From NCBI RefSeq assembly GCF_004345785.1, contig NZ_SLXI01000002.1, positions 260,778-324,777 on the forward strand: a stretch of DNA of 64,000 nt, given 5' to 3'. Below, piece after piece: positions 21,655-32,200 of this stretch (position 1 is the stretch's first letter; each line of letters begins with the position of its first letter). Below the pieces are notes generated by a model, which was not told the DNA's origin, searched no databases, and saw only the letters and a program-made list of their open reading frames with translations. Made by a program: the position numbers and the translations under genes. Source of the stretch: Bisgaardia hudsonensis. GTDB lineage: Bacteria > Pseudomonadota > Gammaproteobacteria > Enterobacterales > Pasteurellaceae.

Positions 21655-23310
21655 ATGAAGATTTCAAAAATTAGTATAAAAGATTTTAAAAGGTTCAAAG
21701 ATTTAACGCTAGATTTAGGAAGTAATCCTGCAAAAATAGTAGCATTAGTTGGTACTAATGGATGCGGGAAAAGCAGTGTCTTAGATGCTTTTATTACATC
21801 TAGCTGGTCTCATGGCAGAAATATTGGTGAAGAAACCATCCCAGAAACATTTTATAGAACTGCTAATAAAAATGCTTATGAACTAATATCAATTGAATAC
21901 TTAGATAATGAGGGAAATATTTTTGATAATAGTAATTTATATCATCATCATAGTTATTATAAAAATAACATAAAAACTATTTTTTCTTTTCGAAGCCCCT
22001 ATCGGTATAACAATGACCTAAATATTAGGGAGATTAAAGCGATTACTCCTATTGAGAATAACTCAGATGGTGCAAGTTGTTCATTAGATTTAGATAACAA
22101 AGTAGAAAACAATTATAGAAGACTATTGGGGTTTTATATTAACTTAATACATGAAAAAGATATTAAGCCTTCTGAAGGTAGAACTGAAGTTATAAGCAAG
22201 CTAAATCAATCTATAAAAAACTGCTTAGATTTGGAAATTGTTGATTTAGGGAATGTAGAAAATAATAAGGGAACATTAACATTTATAAAATCAGATTCGG
22301 ACACAACCTTTACATTTAACAATCTTTCCGCGGGAGAAAAAGAGGTTGTCGATATTCTGTTAGATTTATTTTTGAGGAAAGAAAAATACAAAGACTCTAT
22401 ATTTTTATTAGATGAACCTGAACTACATATAAACACTTCAGTTCAAAGAAAATTAATGATTGAAATAGAAAAACTAATAGATGATGATGGGCAAATTTGG
22501 ATTGCTACACATAGCATTGGTTTTTTACGAGCACTCCAAGAAGAATTATTAGATAAGAGTCAAGTATTTCATTTTGAAGATGCAATGTTTGCATCAGAGG
22601 CAATAACATTGACTCCAATTCATAATAATAGACTAATATGGCAATCTCTTTTTAGAACAGCTTTGGATGATTTGACAGGGCTAATTGCTCCAAAAAGAAT
22701 TATTTATTGCGAAGGTAGAGATGCTCCTAGAGCAGATGGTTTAGAGAGAGGACTTGATGCTCAAGTTTTAAATAATATTTTTAATGAGAAATATCCTGAT
22801 ACTATTTTTGTTTCTAGCGGAGGAAATACTGAGTTAGATCAAAGAAGTAGTATTGCCTTGGCAATATTGGGTAAGGTATTTCCCAATATAGAAATTTGGG
22901 TTTTTAAAGATAGAGATATGGCTTCAGGAAAACCAGTATCAGAAAAAGAAAGGCAGGAGTATTTAGATAATCAAGATAACAGATTTAGAGTAATGAAAAG
23001 ATGGGAGATTGAAAACTATCTCTTTGATAAACAAGTATTAAAGAAGTATTGTGAAAATAATGGAAATGACTTTCAAGAAAGTACATATGAAGAGAATTTT
23101 ACGGATATAGTAAATTCAAATGTTAAATCGAAATTTGAATTGATAAAACGTATTTGTTCAATTACAACATCTATTAGTGCTGAAAAATTTAAAATTAATC
23201 TATCACAATTCATTACTCCTGAAAAATTTAAAATTAATCTATCACAATTCATTACTCCTGATATGGCTATCTATCAAGAATTGGAATCTTGTATATTTTG
23301 TAGAAATTAA
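21655..23310 (+). CDS. AAA ATPase with C-terminal TOPRIM-like domain (OLD/DUF4435-like), candidate defence gene
   Basis: 551 aa. An ABC-type ATPase fills about residues 1-310: Walker A GTNGCGKSS (about 34), signature LSAGEKE (about 225), Walker B IFLLDEPELH (about 248) and H-loop ATHS (about 282). A TOPRIM-like part follows: IIYCEGRDAP (about 349), VSSGG (about 385), FKDRD (about 419), then RWEIENYLFD. ATPase-TOPRIM proteins include OLD nucleases, the retron-associated and Gabija GajA types, and PARIS-like AriA/AriB fusions; most studied ones are anti-phage. By hand count 22 of 26 Arg codons are AGA/AGG (pyrD next door 4 of 11), and there is no uptake signal, so it looks acquired. No partner gene is adjacent. 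An in-frame 39-bp duplication lies near the 3' end. GGGAGG stands 12-17 bp before the ATG. The defence role is inference. Confidence 0.75.
   Translation: MKISKISIKDFKRFKDLTLDLGSNPAKIVALVGTNGCGKSSVLDAFITSSWSHGRNIGEETIPETFYRTANKNAYELISIEYLDNEGNIFDNSNLYHHHSYYKNNIKTIFSFRSPYRYNNDLNIREIKAITPIENNSDGASCSLDLDNKVENNYRRLLGFYINLIHEKDIKPSEGRTEVISKLNQSIKNCLDLEIVDLGNVENNKGTLTFIKSDSDTTFTFNNLSAGEKEVVDILLDLFLRKEKYKDSIFLLDEPELHINTSVQRKLMIEIEKLIDDDGQIWIATHSIGFLRALQEELLDKSQVFHFEDAMFASEAITLTPIHNNRLIWQSLFRTALDDLTGLIAPKRIIYCEGRDAPRADGLERGLDAQVLNNIFNEKYPDTIFVSSGGNTELDQRSSIALAILGKVFPNIEIWVFKDRDMASGKPVSEKERQEYLDNQDNRFRVMKRWEIENYLFDKQVLKKYCENNGNDFQESTYEENFTDIVNSNVKSKFELIKRICSITTSISAEKFKINLSQFITPEKFKINLSQFITPDMAIYQELESCIFCRN
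23180..23257 (+). repeat. In-frame 39-bp tandem duplication inside the ATPase gene
   Basis: Two identical 39-bp units (23180-23218 and 23219-23257) each begin CTGAAAAATTTAAAATTAAT. They encode a repeated 13-aa segment, PEKFKINLSQFIT, with Ala in place of the first Pro in copy one. The match continues 4 bases into a third unit. The identity suggests a very recent duplication. Confidence 0.97.
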
Positions 23311-23342
23311 TATGTTTTTTGATTAGTATATCCAGATTTACA

Positions 23343-23400
23343 TAAGTGCGGTCAAATTTTCAATAGTTTTAAAAAACTAAAAGAAAAATGACCGCACTTT
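23343..23400. terminator. Uptake-signal dyad between the ATPase gene and torZ
   Basis: AAGTGCGGTCA (23344-23354) and TGACCGCACTT (23389-23399) form an 11-bp inverted repeat with a 34-base AT-rich loop, between two convergent genes. It probably terminates both directions, though the long loop makes it weaker than the pepN dyad. Confidence 0.6.
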
Positions 23401-23418
23401 TTGTATTAAATAACTTTA

Positions 23419-25905
23419 CTAAGCATTAGCTTGTTTTGGTTGTTTAAATACCGTTACTTCTGGGGTTTCACCGGTGAATTTTTCAACTTGTACAATACAA
23501 GTATTTGGTGAATTGCCTTGAGCAAGTTTGGAAGTACCAATATCCATTGTTAAAACATTAGGGCAACCATTTTTACATAATGGTTTTTCGCTTACGCCTA
23601 GATCTAATGGATCGTACCAAGCTCCCTCATGTAATCCTATGGTACCTTTGATAATATCATCAGTTACTACTGCACCAGCAAGTACTTGACCACGCTTATT
23701 AAAGATACGAATAATATCGCCATCTACAATGCCGTGAGCTTTAGCATCTTCTGGGTGAATAAGTGCAGGTTCACGGTCTTTTACTACATATTTTTGACGT
23801 AATGAGGTGTTGGCTAATTGACTATGCAAACGATAATAAGGGTGTGGTGTTACTAATGCAAGTGGGTATTCTTCGGTTACGTTACCAGCAAATTCTTCAG
23901 GTTCAAACCAAGAAGGGTAGCCACGACAATCATCGTAATTCATTTTTGCAATGGTATCAGAGTAAATCTCAATTTTTCCTGATGGCGTACCTAATGGATT
24001 GAGCAATGGATCTTCACGAAATTCACCATAACGAACCCATTTTTTCGCTTTTTCACTTGCAGTAAAAGTAATAGGTTTATTTTCTTCCCAGAATTTTTCA
24101 AATTTTGGCATCAATACACGATTTTTACGAGCTGCATCAAAAGCAGATTGATAGAATGATTTTAACCAGTCCATTTCTGTTTTACCATCAGTAAAGACAT
24201 CTTCTACGCCTGCTCGTTTTGATAATTCTACAAAAACGTCATAATCATTGCGTGCTTCAAATTGTGGCTCAACAACTTGTTTCATTGGTACAATGTGCAT
24301 CATTGAATAATCACCAGTCATGGTTAAATCATTACGTTCATAGCTAGTTGTAATTGGTAATACAATATCAGCCATACGTGCTGTTGGTGTCCAGTTAATT
24401 TCATTTACAATAATAGTTTCTGGTTTTTGCCATGCTTTGACTAATGTATTAGTATTTTGGTGATGTACAAATGGATTACCGCCAGCCCAATAAACAAGTT
24501 TAATATCAGGATAAGTAATTTCTGTTCCATTATATTGAATAGTTTTACCTGGATTAAGTAATACATCAGCGATACGAGCAAGTGGGAAGCTGAGTTTAGC
24601 GGCTTTTGATAACCAAGATTGTCCTGTATTACTTGTGTCATTATCTAAGGTTGCTGACATTGAGCCAATTACTCCACCTGTTGTAGTTGGTACGCCACCA
24701 TTTGCATAATGGTAACTAAAACCAAATCCACCACCTGGTAAACCAATTTGTCCTAGCATTGAGGCTAGAGTTACTAACATCCAGTGAGTTTGTTCGCCAT
24801 GTTGTTGACGTTGCATTCCCCAGCCAGCCATTAACATAGTGCGTTTTGAAGAAAAATCATTTGCAAGTTGTTTAATTACATCAGCAGGTACGCCACAAAT
24901 TTTACTTGCCCATTCGGCATCTTTGATTTGACCATCAACTTTACCTAATAAGTAGTCTTCAAACTTAGCATATCCAGTTGTATATTTTTTTAAGAACGCC
25001 TTGTCATGTTTATTTTGAATAACCAATGTATGTGCCATACCGAGCATTAGAGGCACATCTGTGGCTGTATTTGTTGGAATCCATTCTGCATTAAGTGCTT
25101 TGCAAGTTTCACTTTTAATTGGGTCAATACAGATAATACGTTTACCAGTTGCTTGATATTTTTTAAAATATTCAATTCCTTTTTGATCGGTTGAAGTCCA
25201 AGCTATACGCATTGTGGTTAGTGGATTAGCTGACCAAAGCACAATAATATCAGTGCTTTCTAAAATCGTTTCCCAACTGGTTTGTTGTTCATAAACTTCG
25301 ATTGTTCCTAATACGTGTGGCATAATAACTTGAGCTGCACCAGTAGAGTAGTCGCCTTTATGACCGACAAAACCACCTGTTGCATTCAAATAACGATGTA
25401 ATAAGGTACGGCCTGAATGAAGCGAGCCAGCACTTTGCCACCCATAAGAACCACCAAAAATATTTTCAAAGCTACCTTCAGAGCGGACACGTTTAAATTC
25501 TTTTGCGATCAAATCTAATGCTTGATCCCAAGAAACACGTACCCATTCATCACGACCTCTCATCGTAGTATCACTTTTTCCAGGATTTTCTAAATATCCC
25601 TTACGAATCATAGGATATTTTATACGGGTTTCGCTATAAAGTTGATCTGCTACAACAGACTGTAATTCATTTTCAATAACAGGAGGGATAGCAGGACCTG
25701 ATTTGACTACTTTACCATTTTCAACAACAACACCTAACGGTCCCCAGTGTGCGGCAGTAACTACCGTTTTCATTTCAGAAGCAAGGGTATTTTGTGATAC
25801 AACTGAGCTTGCGATACCACCACTTAAAGATACACCAGCAATACCAAGAGAAGAATTTTTTAAAAACTCTCTTCGTTTTATATTTACCTTGTTCTCTTTT
25901 TTCAT
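23419..25905 (-). CDS. torZ: Periplasmic molybdopterin S-/N-oxide reductase (TorZ/MtsZ type)
   Basis: A DMSO-reductase-family bis-MGD enzyme, 828 aa, reducing S- or N-oxides (TMAO, biotin or methionine sulfoxide) in the periplasm. I took the ATG at 25905, preceded by AAGAGAGG; an upstream in-frame start would add 21 residues before the signal. The start gives a Tat leader with KRREFLKN followed by a hydrophobic stretch and LASEMK. The molybdenum ligand is the Ser of GSYGWQSAGSLHSG (about residue 165). Downstream of torY by 156 bp on the same strand. In H. influenzae the homologous pair is studied as MtsM/MtsZ, a methionine sulfoxide reductase system; which substrate matters here is inference. 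Confidence 0.93.
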   Translation of the reverse strand: MKKENKVNIKRREFLKNSSLGIAGVSLSGGIASSVVSQNTLASEMKTVVTAAHWGPLGVVVENGKVVKSGPAIPPVIENELQSVVADQLYSETRIKYPMIRKGYLENPGKSDTTMRGRDEWVRVSWDQALDLIAKEFKRVRSEGSFENIFGGSYGWQSAGSLHSGRTLLHRYLNATGGFVGHKGDYSTGAAQVIMPHVLGTIEVYEQQTSWETILESTDIIVLWSANPLTTMRIAWTSTDQKGIEYFKKYQATGKRIICIDPIKSETCKALNAEWIPTNTATDVPLMLGMAHTLVIQNKHDKAFLKKYTTGYAKFEDYLLGKVDGQIKDAEWASKICGVPADVIKQLANDFSSKRTMLMAGWGMQRQQHGEQTHWMLVTLASMLGQIGLPGGGFGFSYHYANGGVPTTTGGVIGSMSATLDNDTSNTGQSWLSKAAKLSFPLARIADVLLNPGKTIQYNGTEITYPDIKLVYWAGGNPFVHHQNTNTLVKAWQKPETIIVNEINWTPTARMADIVLPITTSYERNDLTMTGDYSMMHIVPMKQVVEPQFEARNDYDVFVELSKRAGVEDVFTDGKTEMDWLKSFYQSAFDAARKNRVLMPKFEKFWEENKPITFTASEKAKKWVRYGEFREDPLLNPLGTPSGKIEIYSDTIAKMNYDDCRGYPSWFEPEEFAGNVTEEYPLALVTPHPYYRLHSQLANTSLRQKYVVKDREPALIHPEDAKAHGIVDGDIIRIFNKRGQVLAGAVVTDDIIKGTIGLHEGAWYDPLDLGVSEKPLCKNGCPNVLTMDIGTSKLAQGNSPNTCIVQVEKFTGETPEVTVFKQPKQANA

Positions 25906-26061
25906 ATAAAGCCTCTCTTTACAAATAGTTAAAGTTTGACACCTTTCTAAATATGAGTGGATAACCAATTTCTCGACTATCCATGGAATAAGCGAACTTA
26001 TTGCTGGCTTGTTACCATATCTTTCGACTTAGGATCGCAAGCTCGGAGTCAAGGGTAAAAT

Positions 26062-27183
26062 TTAGTGAGCAGAGCTAACAATATCTTTACTGTTACGTTG
26101 TAAATAAATTGTCAGTATTCTCACTTCCTCTGCAGTCAATGCAGTACGATCCTTCATCGAATTAACAACTCCAATCCATTGATTTGCAGTAAAATGATCA
26201 GCACTAATAACGGCGTGACAACTACTACAATGAGTTTGATTCAGTTGATTACCGACTTGATTAAGTGCGGTTAAATCTGTTGTTAGTTGCCCTTGAGGAA
26301 TTTTCACAGTTAACAATACCTCTTTCCATTCTGAATCAGTTACTTCATCTTGTATTGTTTTAATTACTTTAACTTGTGATTTGGCCTCTTCCTCTAATAA
26401 AGCAACAATGATTCGTTTTCCTAATTCCATATAAATAATAGATTCAGCACCTGCTTGTTGCCAGCCATGTAATTCTGCCGTTATTTGCTGTCCATCATTA
26501 TTCCAATCTGTTAAAGTTGCATAAGGCATTAAGCGAACTTCACTACCATTTTCTGTTTGTGCGGTAGAAATAGATTTGTTATATAATGGCTTACTATTAT
26601 CTAGAATTTGTTTATCTTCCGTTTTTGGCGACTCAATATTATTTGTTGCGACATCATCAGGAATTTCTGGTGGGAAATGCACAATACCTTTATGACAATC
26701 AATACAAGTTTGTCCATCTTTCTTAGCTAATTCATGCATCGTTTGAGCTGATTTTGATTGGGAAGATATTTCCATTGCTTCAAGGCTATGACAGCTACGG
26801 CAAGTTTCTGAATTTGTTGCTTTCATATCATCCCAAACGCGTTTAGCCATTTCATATCGATGTTTTTCATAAGCTTCACGATCTGGAATTTTACCCATCA
26901 TCTCATACCAAATATCTTTTACCGCCAATATTTTCGCTTTAAGATAATGAAGTCCACTAGGGGGAACATGACAATCTGCACAATTTGCACGAATGCCTTT
27001 GGGATTTGAAAAATGAACACTTGTTTCCCACTCTTCTTGAGGAAAACTCATAGAATGGCAACTTACGCAGAATTCTGTAGAGTTTGTTTTATGCATAATA
27101 TACTGAACACTCAATAATATACCTGCACCGATAGCCATCAACATTATTGCAGTAAAAAAATAAACTTTTTTCATTTTAAACAT
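26062..27183 (-). CDS. torY: Pentaheme c-type cytochrome, NapC/NirT type (TorY/MtsM)
   Basis: Membrane-anchored quinol-oxidising cytochrome that feeds electrons to TorZ. 373 aa from the ATG at 27183, which has GGAG 10 bp upstream; a TTG four codons earlier is also in frame. One N-terminal membrane helix (about residues 5-25) acts as uncleaved anchor. Five CxxCH heme motifs are visible: CVSCH, CADCH, CRSCH and CIDCH in the NapC-like half, and CSSCH in the C-terminal monoheme domain. Length matches E. coli TorY (366). An FNR box and a (AACT)14 tract lie upstream. An uptake signal is inside the gene at 26263-26271. Confidence 0.95.
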   Translation of the reverse strand: MFKMKKVYFFTAIMLMAIGAGILLSVQYIMHKTNSTEFCVSCHSMSFPQEEWETSVHFSNPKGIRANCADCHVPPSGLHYLKAKILAVKDIWYEMMGKIPDREAYEKHRYEMAKRVWDDMKATNSETCRSCHSLEAMEISSQSKSAQTMHELAKKDGQTCIDCHKGIVHFPPEIPDDVATNNIESPKTEDKQILDNSKPLYNKSISTAQTENGSEVRLMPYATLTDWNNDGQQITAELHGWQQAGAESIIYMELGKRIIVALLEEEAKSQVKVIKTIQDEVTDSEWKEVLLTVKIPQGQLTTDLTALNQVGNQLNQTHCSSCHAVISADHFTANQWIGVVNSMKDRTALTAEEVRILTIYLQRNSKDIVSSAH

Positions 27184-27258
27184 AAGCCACTCCAAAATAT
27201 TTTTAATAGAATATTAAAAATAAGAAATAATTATTAGTATTAAAGGATATGAGGCTTT

Positions 27259-27264
27259 ATTATA
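27259..27264 (-). promoter_or_regulatory. TATAAT -10 hexamer of torYZ
   Basis: On the minus strand TATAAT stands 2 bp after the end of the tetranucleotide tract and about 76 bp before the torY ATG. No -35 hexamer is visible; that position falls inside the repeat, which fits an activator-dependent promoter. Confidence 0.6.
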
Positions 27265-27265
27265 T

Positions 27266-27335
<70 letters not shown>

Positions 27336-27392
27336 AAATAGTTTAGAAAAATTTTCAAGTATTTTATAAAATAATTTCAAAATGTATCAGGA

Positions 27393-27690
27393 TAGTATGT
27401 AGACCAAGGTTGGTAATACTAAATGTAACGTTATCAATATCTATTGAAATCAAATAGTATTCAATAAAGTATGTTGAAAAAGGGGAATTGCTTAGATATT
27501 TCGAGTGACTAAAAATAGAATGTTTTTATAAACAGAAATTTGAAAAAACAGAACAAGTGGGAAAAGCCATCCACGATTATATGGACTACTACAATGAAAT
27601 AATGGATACAATTAAAATGAAAGGGACTGAGTCCAATATAATATAGGATACAGTCCCTAAAATGACAGTCTAACTTTTGGAGTCAGATCA
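27393..27690 (+). pseudogene. Decayed IS3-family (IS150-type) transposase end
   Basis: Conceptual translation from 27399 gives DQGW, RYQYLLK and KKGNCLD, and after a frameshift near 27525 KQKFEK, KAIHDYMDYYNE and KMKGTES, ending at TAG 27644-27646. These are the HSDQGW...RKGNC...YYN...KGLSP landmarks of the IS3-family OrfB C-terminus. At least four in-frame stops break it. The bases 27668-27690 resemble the terminal repeat of IS150-like elements. The 5' part of the element is gone. It sits just behind the torY FNR box. Confidence 0.8.
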
Positions 27691-27751
27691 AATTATTAAA
27701 AATAATACCGCACTTTTTAAATTTATAACAAAGAAAATCAATGACTCCAAT

Positions 27752-29251
27752 TTATGATCTATCATTAAACTCTGTTAATGCAACATCAAATTCTTCTGCA
27801 ACAGTAGGGTGTACTCCATTGAAAATAGAAGAAGTTAAAGTAATAAAAGAGCAAATGAAGAAACCTGGAATAATTTCATAAAGTTTAGATAAATCCTCCC
27901 AACCTAAGTATTTCATTAAAGGACTCCAGATAATGACAGTTATTGCTCCTGATAACATTCCCCAAAGCGCAGCTTTAGAACTAATGTTACGATTAAATAA
28001 AGATAAGATAACAACAGGACCAAATGCAGCTCCAAAACCAGCCCAAGCGTAAGATACTAATCCCATTACTTTTGATGATGGATCTTGTGCAATAATGATA
28101 GCAACAACTGAAATAGCTAAAACCATTAAACGACCAATCCAAACAAGCTCTTTACTTGAGGCATTTTTACGGATAAACCCCTTATAAAAATCCTCTGTAA
28201 TCGCTGCTGAACACATTAAAAGCTGTGCGGAAAGTGTACTCATTACCGCGGCTAAAATTGCTGAAAGAACAATACCAACAATCCAAGGATTAAACATTAA
28301 TTTAGAGAGTTCAATAAAAACAGTTTCAGCACTATCTAATTCAATATTTTTGGCTGTAAAATAAGCCAGTCCAAAATAACCAACAGCAACCGCTCCACCA
28401 AGACATAAAATCATCCAAGTAATACCAATTTTTCTCGCTTTATCCAATGCTTGTACGGAATCAGCAGCCATAAATCTTGCTAAAATATGAGGCTGACCAA
28501 AATAACCTAAGCCCCAAGCTAAAGCAGATATTACCCCTATACCTGATACATTATGTAACCAATTTGTGTAAGGTATATTGGTTAATGTAGATTTCATTTC
28601 TAAAGCGATATTAATTTCAGTCCAGCTCAAATTAACAAGAACCATTATTGGTGCTAATAATAATGCAAAGAACATTAAGGTAGCTTGAATAGTATCACTC
28701 CAAGATACAGCTAAGTAGCCACCTATAAATGTATAAGCAATAGTGGATAATGCTCCTAGCCAAAGTGCAGTAGAGTAGTCTAAACCAAGTAATCCTTGAA
28801 ATAATTTAGCACCAGCAACGACACCAGACGCACAATAGATGGTAAAGAAAAATAAAATAATTGAAGATGAAATTATTTTTAATGCTTTTTTCTGCAATGG
28901 AAAACGTTGAGCAAAAAATTCAGGAAGAGTTAAGGCATTTTTATAATTTTCGGTAAAAATTCTTAATCTACCTGCAACAATACGGTAATTAAGGTAAGCA
29001 CCGATAGTTAAACCTATGGCAATCCAAGCTTCAGATAATCCAGCCAAAAAAATCGCTCCTGGTAATCCCATCAATAGCCAACCAGACATATCGGAAGCAC
29101 CAGCAGACATAGCAGTAACAAAGCTGCCCATTTTTCGTCCGCCCAATATGTAATCATCAAAATTTTTGGTTGAGATGTAGGCATAAATACCTATTCCTAA
29201 GATAATAGCAAGGTATAGTCCAAAGGTGATATAGATTTGGTAATTTTGCAT
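27752..29251 (-). CDS. putP: Sodium/proline symporter
   Basis: Inner-membrane Na+-coupled proline importer of the solute:sodium symporter family, 499 aa (E. coli PutP 502). About 13 hydrophobic segments span the protein. Family landmarks include the early GGRKMGSFVTAMSAGASDMSGWLLMGLPG region (first 20: GGRKMGSFVTAMSAGASDMS) and the SSS motif around AWGLGYFGQPHILARFMA. It follows putA by 17 bp on the same strand and supplies its substrate. No clear hairpin terminator follows. Confidence 0.95.
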   Translation of the reverse strand: MQNYQIYITFGLYLAIILGIGIYAYISTKNFDDYILGGRKMGSFVTAMSAGASDMSGWLLMGLPGAIFLAGLSEAWIAIGLTIGAYLNYRIVAGRLRIFTENYKNALTLPEFFAQRFPLQKKALKIISSSIILFFFTIYCASGVVAGAKLFQGLLGLDYSTALWLGALSTIAYTFIGGYLAVSWSDTIQATLMFFALLLAPIMVLVNLSWTEINIALEMKSTLTNIPYTNWLHNVSGIGVISALAWGLGYFGQPHILARFMAADSVQALDKARKIGITWMILCLGGAVAVGYFGLAYFTAKNIELDSAETVFIELSKLMFNPWIVGIVLSAILAAVMSTLSAQLLMCSAAITEDFYKGFIRKNASSKELVWIGRLMVLAISVVAIIIAQDPSSKVMGLVSYAWAGFGAAFGPVVILSLFNRNISSKAALWGMLSGAITVIIWSPLMKYLGWEDLSKLYEIIPGFFICSFITLTSSIFNGVHPTVAEEFDVALTEFNDRS

Positions 29252-29268
29252 ATGTTCTCCTTCTTATT

Positions 29269-32200
29269 TTATTGTTCTTGAGTTGCCATTAGTGAAGCAT
29301 TTCCACCGGCAGCGGTTGTGTTTTCACTTCTTGAAAATTCATCATAAAGAGGAATAAGATCTTGGTTCTTAGTCCAATCATAACATTTAAAAATAGCTTC
29401 ACTGTTTGTTGCAAGCCAATATTTTTGTTCTTTAGAAAGTGCGGTCAAAAAAATGGCTTTTTGACAATTTCCTAATTGAGTTGATACTCTTATATTTTTG
29501 AGATCCGATTTTGCTAATGGATGACTCGGTTCAACAAGAATTGAAAAACCTTGATCAATCAATTTATTTGCGGCTTGAGTTGCAATCTCTAAGCTACCGT
29601 CTAAAATAGCGACTTCACAAGGTAAATAAGCTAATGTGTTATCTTCGCCTGTGATACTTTCTAATAATGGTTTTGCTGATACAAGTGTTTCACCTGAACC
29701 AAACTCACTATAATATTCAACTGTTTTTGTTAAACGTTGTAGATAAAACTCACCACCTGCTTTAGGACCAGTACCAGATTGGCTATGCCCTCCAAAAGGT
29801 TGAACACCAACAACAGCACCAACAATATTTCTATTAATGTAGAAATTACCACAATTTAAATGCTTTTCAACAAAATCAATTTGCTTACGAATACGACTAT
29901 GGCAACCACCTGTTAGTGCATAGCCTTTAGCATTGACTTCATTCAAAATTTCACCTAATTTTTCTTTTTTATAGGTTACTATATGCAAAATAGGGCCAAA
30001 TACCTCACGTTCTAATTGCGATAAATTATCTAATACATAAATTGCTGGAGCAACAAAAGTTCCATTTATTGGCGTTTCAAGCTCAAGATATTTTTTAGCA
30101 ATTTTACACATTTTCTCTTTATGTTTTTCAAGATTTTGCTTAGCTTCTGCATCAATGACGGGACCAATATCCGTAGCAAGTAGAGTAGGATTACCAACTT
30201 TTAACTCTTTTGTTGCTTCTGATAACATTGTATAGAGTTTGTCAGCAATCTCTTCTTGTACCAATAATATTCTCAGTGCCGAGCAGCGTTGACCTGCAGA
30301 ATCAAACGCAGAGTTTAACACATCTGCGACAACTTGTTCAGCTAAAGCAGAGGAGTCAACCACTAAAACATTTTGCCCCCCTGTTTCCGCAATTAAAATA
30401 GGATCATTTTCAGCTAATGCTAATTGGTTATTTATTAATTTAGCAACTTCAGTTGACCCAGTAAAGACAACAGCATCAAATGGCTGTTTAACTAATTCAG
30501 CACCAACATTACCAGCACCTAATACAAGTTGCAATGCTGATTTAGGTAAGCCTGCTTGATAAAATAATTGTACTGCGGCATAAGCAATTAGAGAGGTTTG
30601 TTCTGCTGGTTTTGCAATTACATTATTACCCGCAGCTAAACTTGCTGCAATTTGCCCTGTAAAAATAGCAAGAGGGAAATTCCAAGGCGAAATACACAAT
30701 ACTTTTCCCCTTGGCTCCGCCAATTTACCTAGTTGATCAAGTTTACTTAATTGTTGAGCATAATAGCGGAGAAAATCAACCGCTTCTCTTAATTCAGCGA
30801 TCGCATTAGGTAAAGTTTTACCCGCTTCTAAAATAGCTAATTTCATTAATATGGCAAAATTTTTCTCATATAAATCCGCCACTGTGTTTAAAATTGTTGC
30901 TTTTTCTTCTACTGAGAATTGTTTCCAGTCTTCCACATTTGCATTTTTAAAAATATTTTCTGCCGCACTTGTATTTAAAAAAGCAACCTTTCCAATCTCT
31001 TCTTCGGTATTAGCTGGGTTAAATATTGAATGTGGTTGTAAATGAATATCGCTATCTTCAATGCTCACTAGTGATTTTGCATTTTCTATTTGTGATTGAT
31101 TAAATGCTGTTTCTAATTGTACTAAAGTAAACTCATTATTTAAGTTAAAGCCTATTGAATTTTTTCTATCGTTAAAAAGATCTTTTGCTAAGCGAATAGC
31201 TTTATTTGGATTACCTTGAGATTTTTCATACTGTTTCCAAGGGGGAGTAAGAAGTTGCTCAACAGGTATATTTTCATCAACAAGTTGATGAACAAAGGAA
31301 GAGTTAGCACCATTTTCTAATAAACGGCGTACAAGATAGGCGAGTAGGGTTTCGTGAGTTCCAACTGGGGCATAAATTCGTACTAAACGATCAAAGTTTT
31401 CTTTACCCACAACATTACTATAAAGGGCTTCGCCCATTCCGTGTAAACATTGAAATTCATATTTTTTATCTTTACCTAATTCATAAATAGTACATAAGGT
31501 TTGCACATTATGAGTGGCAAATTGAGGATAAACCACATCTTGTGCTGCCAATAGCTTTTGAGCACAAGCAATATAAGAAATGTCAGTATGATTTTTTCTA
31601 GTATAAACAGGGAAGCCATCTAACCCTTCAGTTTGAGCCCATTTTATTTCACTATCCCAATAAGCCCCTTTAACTAAACGAACCATTAATTGTCGTTGCG
31701 TTTGTCGAGCTAAAGCAACAACATAGTCAATGACTTTTGGACAACGTTTGGAGTAGGCTTGTATAACAAAACCGATACCATTATAGTCTTTTAAATCTTC
31801 ATCCGTTAATAAGGCTTCAAGTAAATCTAACGATAATTCCAAACGACTTGCTTCTTCTGCATCGATATTAATACCGATATTATATTTGTGACCCAGTAAC
31901 ATTAATTCTTTTAATTTAGGATAAAGCTCATTCATTACACGGTCATATTGACTACGAAAATAACGTGGATGAATAGCTGAGAGTTTTACTGAAATACCAT
32001 TAGAATGATAAAGATCTGTTTCTGAAGCTGATTGACCAACTGCATGAATTGCATTGACATAATCCTTAAAATAACGCTCCGCATCTTGTTGTGTCATAGC
32101 GGCTTCGCCTAACATATCAAAGGAATAAACAAATCCTTTTTCCATTGATTTTTTTACACGATTTAAAGCATCATTAATATCTGTTCCTGTAACAAACTGC

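Noticed and set aside
25906-26061. Structured RNA or attenuator between torY and torZ
   Set aside because: Only a short AATAAG-CGAA-CTTATT stem is convincing; no terminator-like T run follows, so I did not call a regulatory element.
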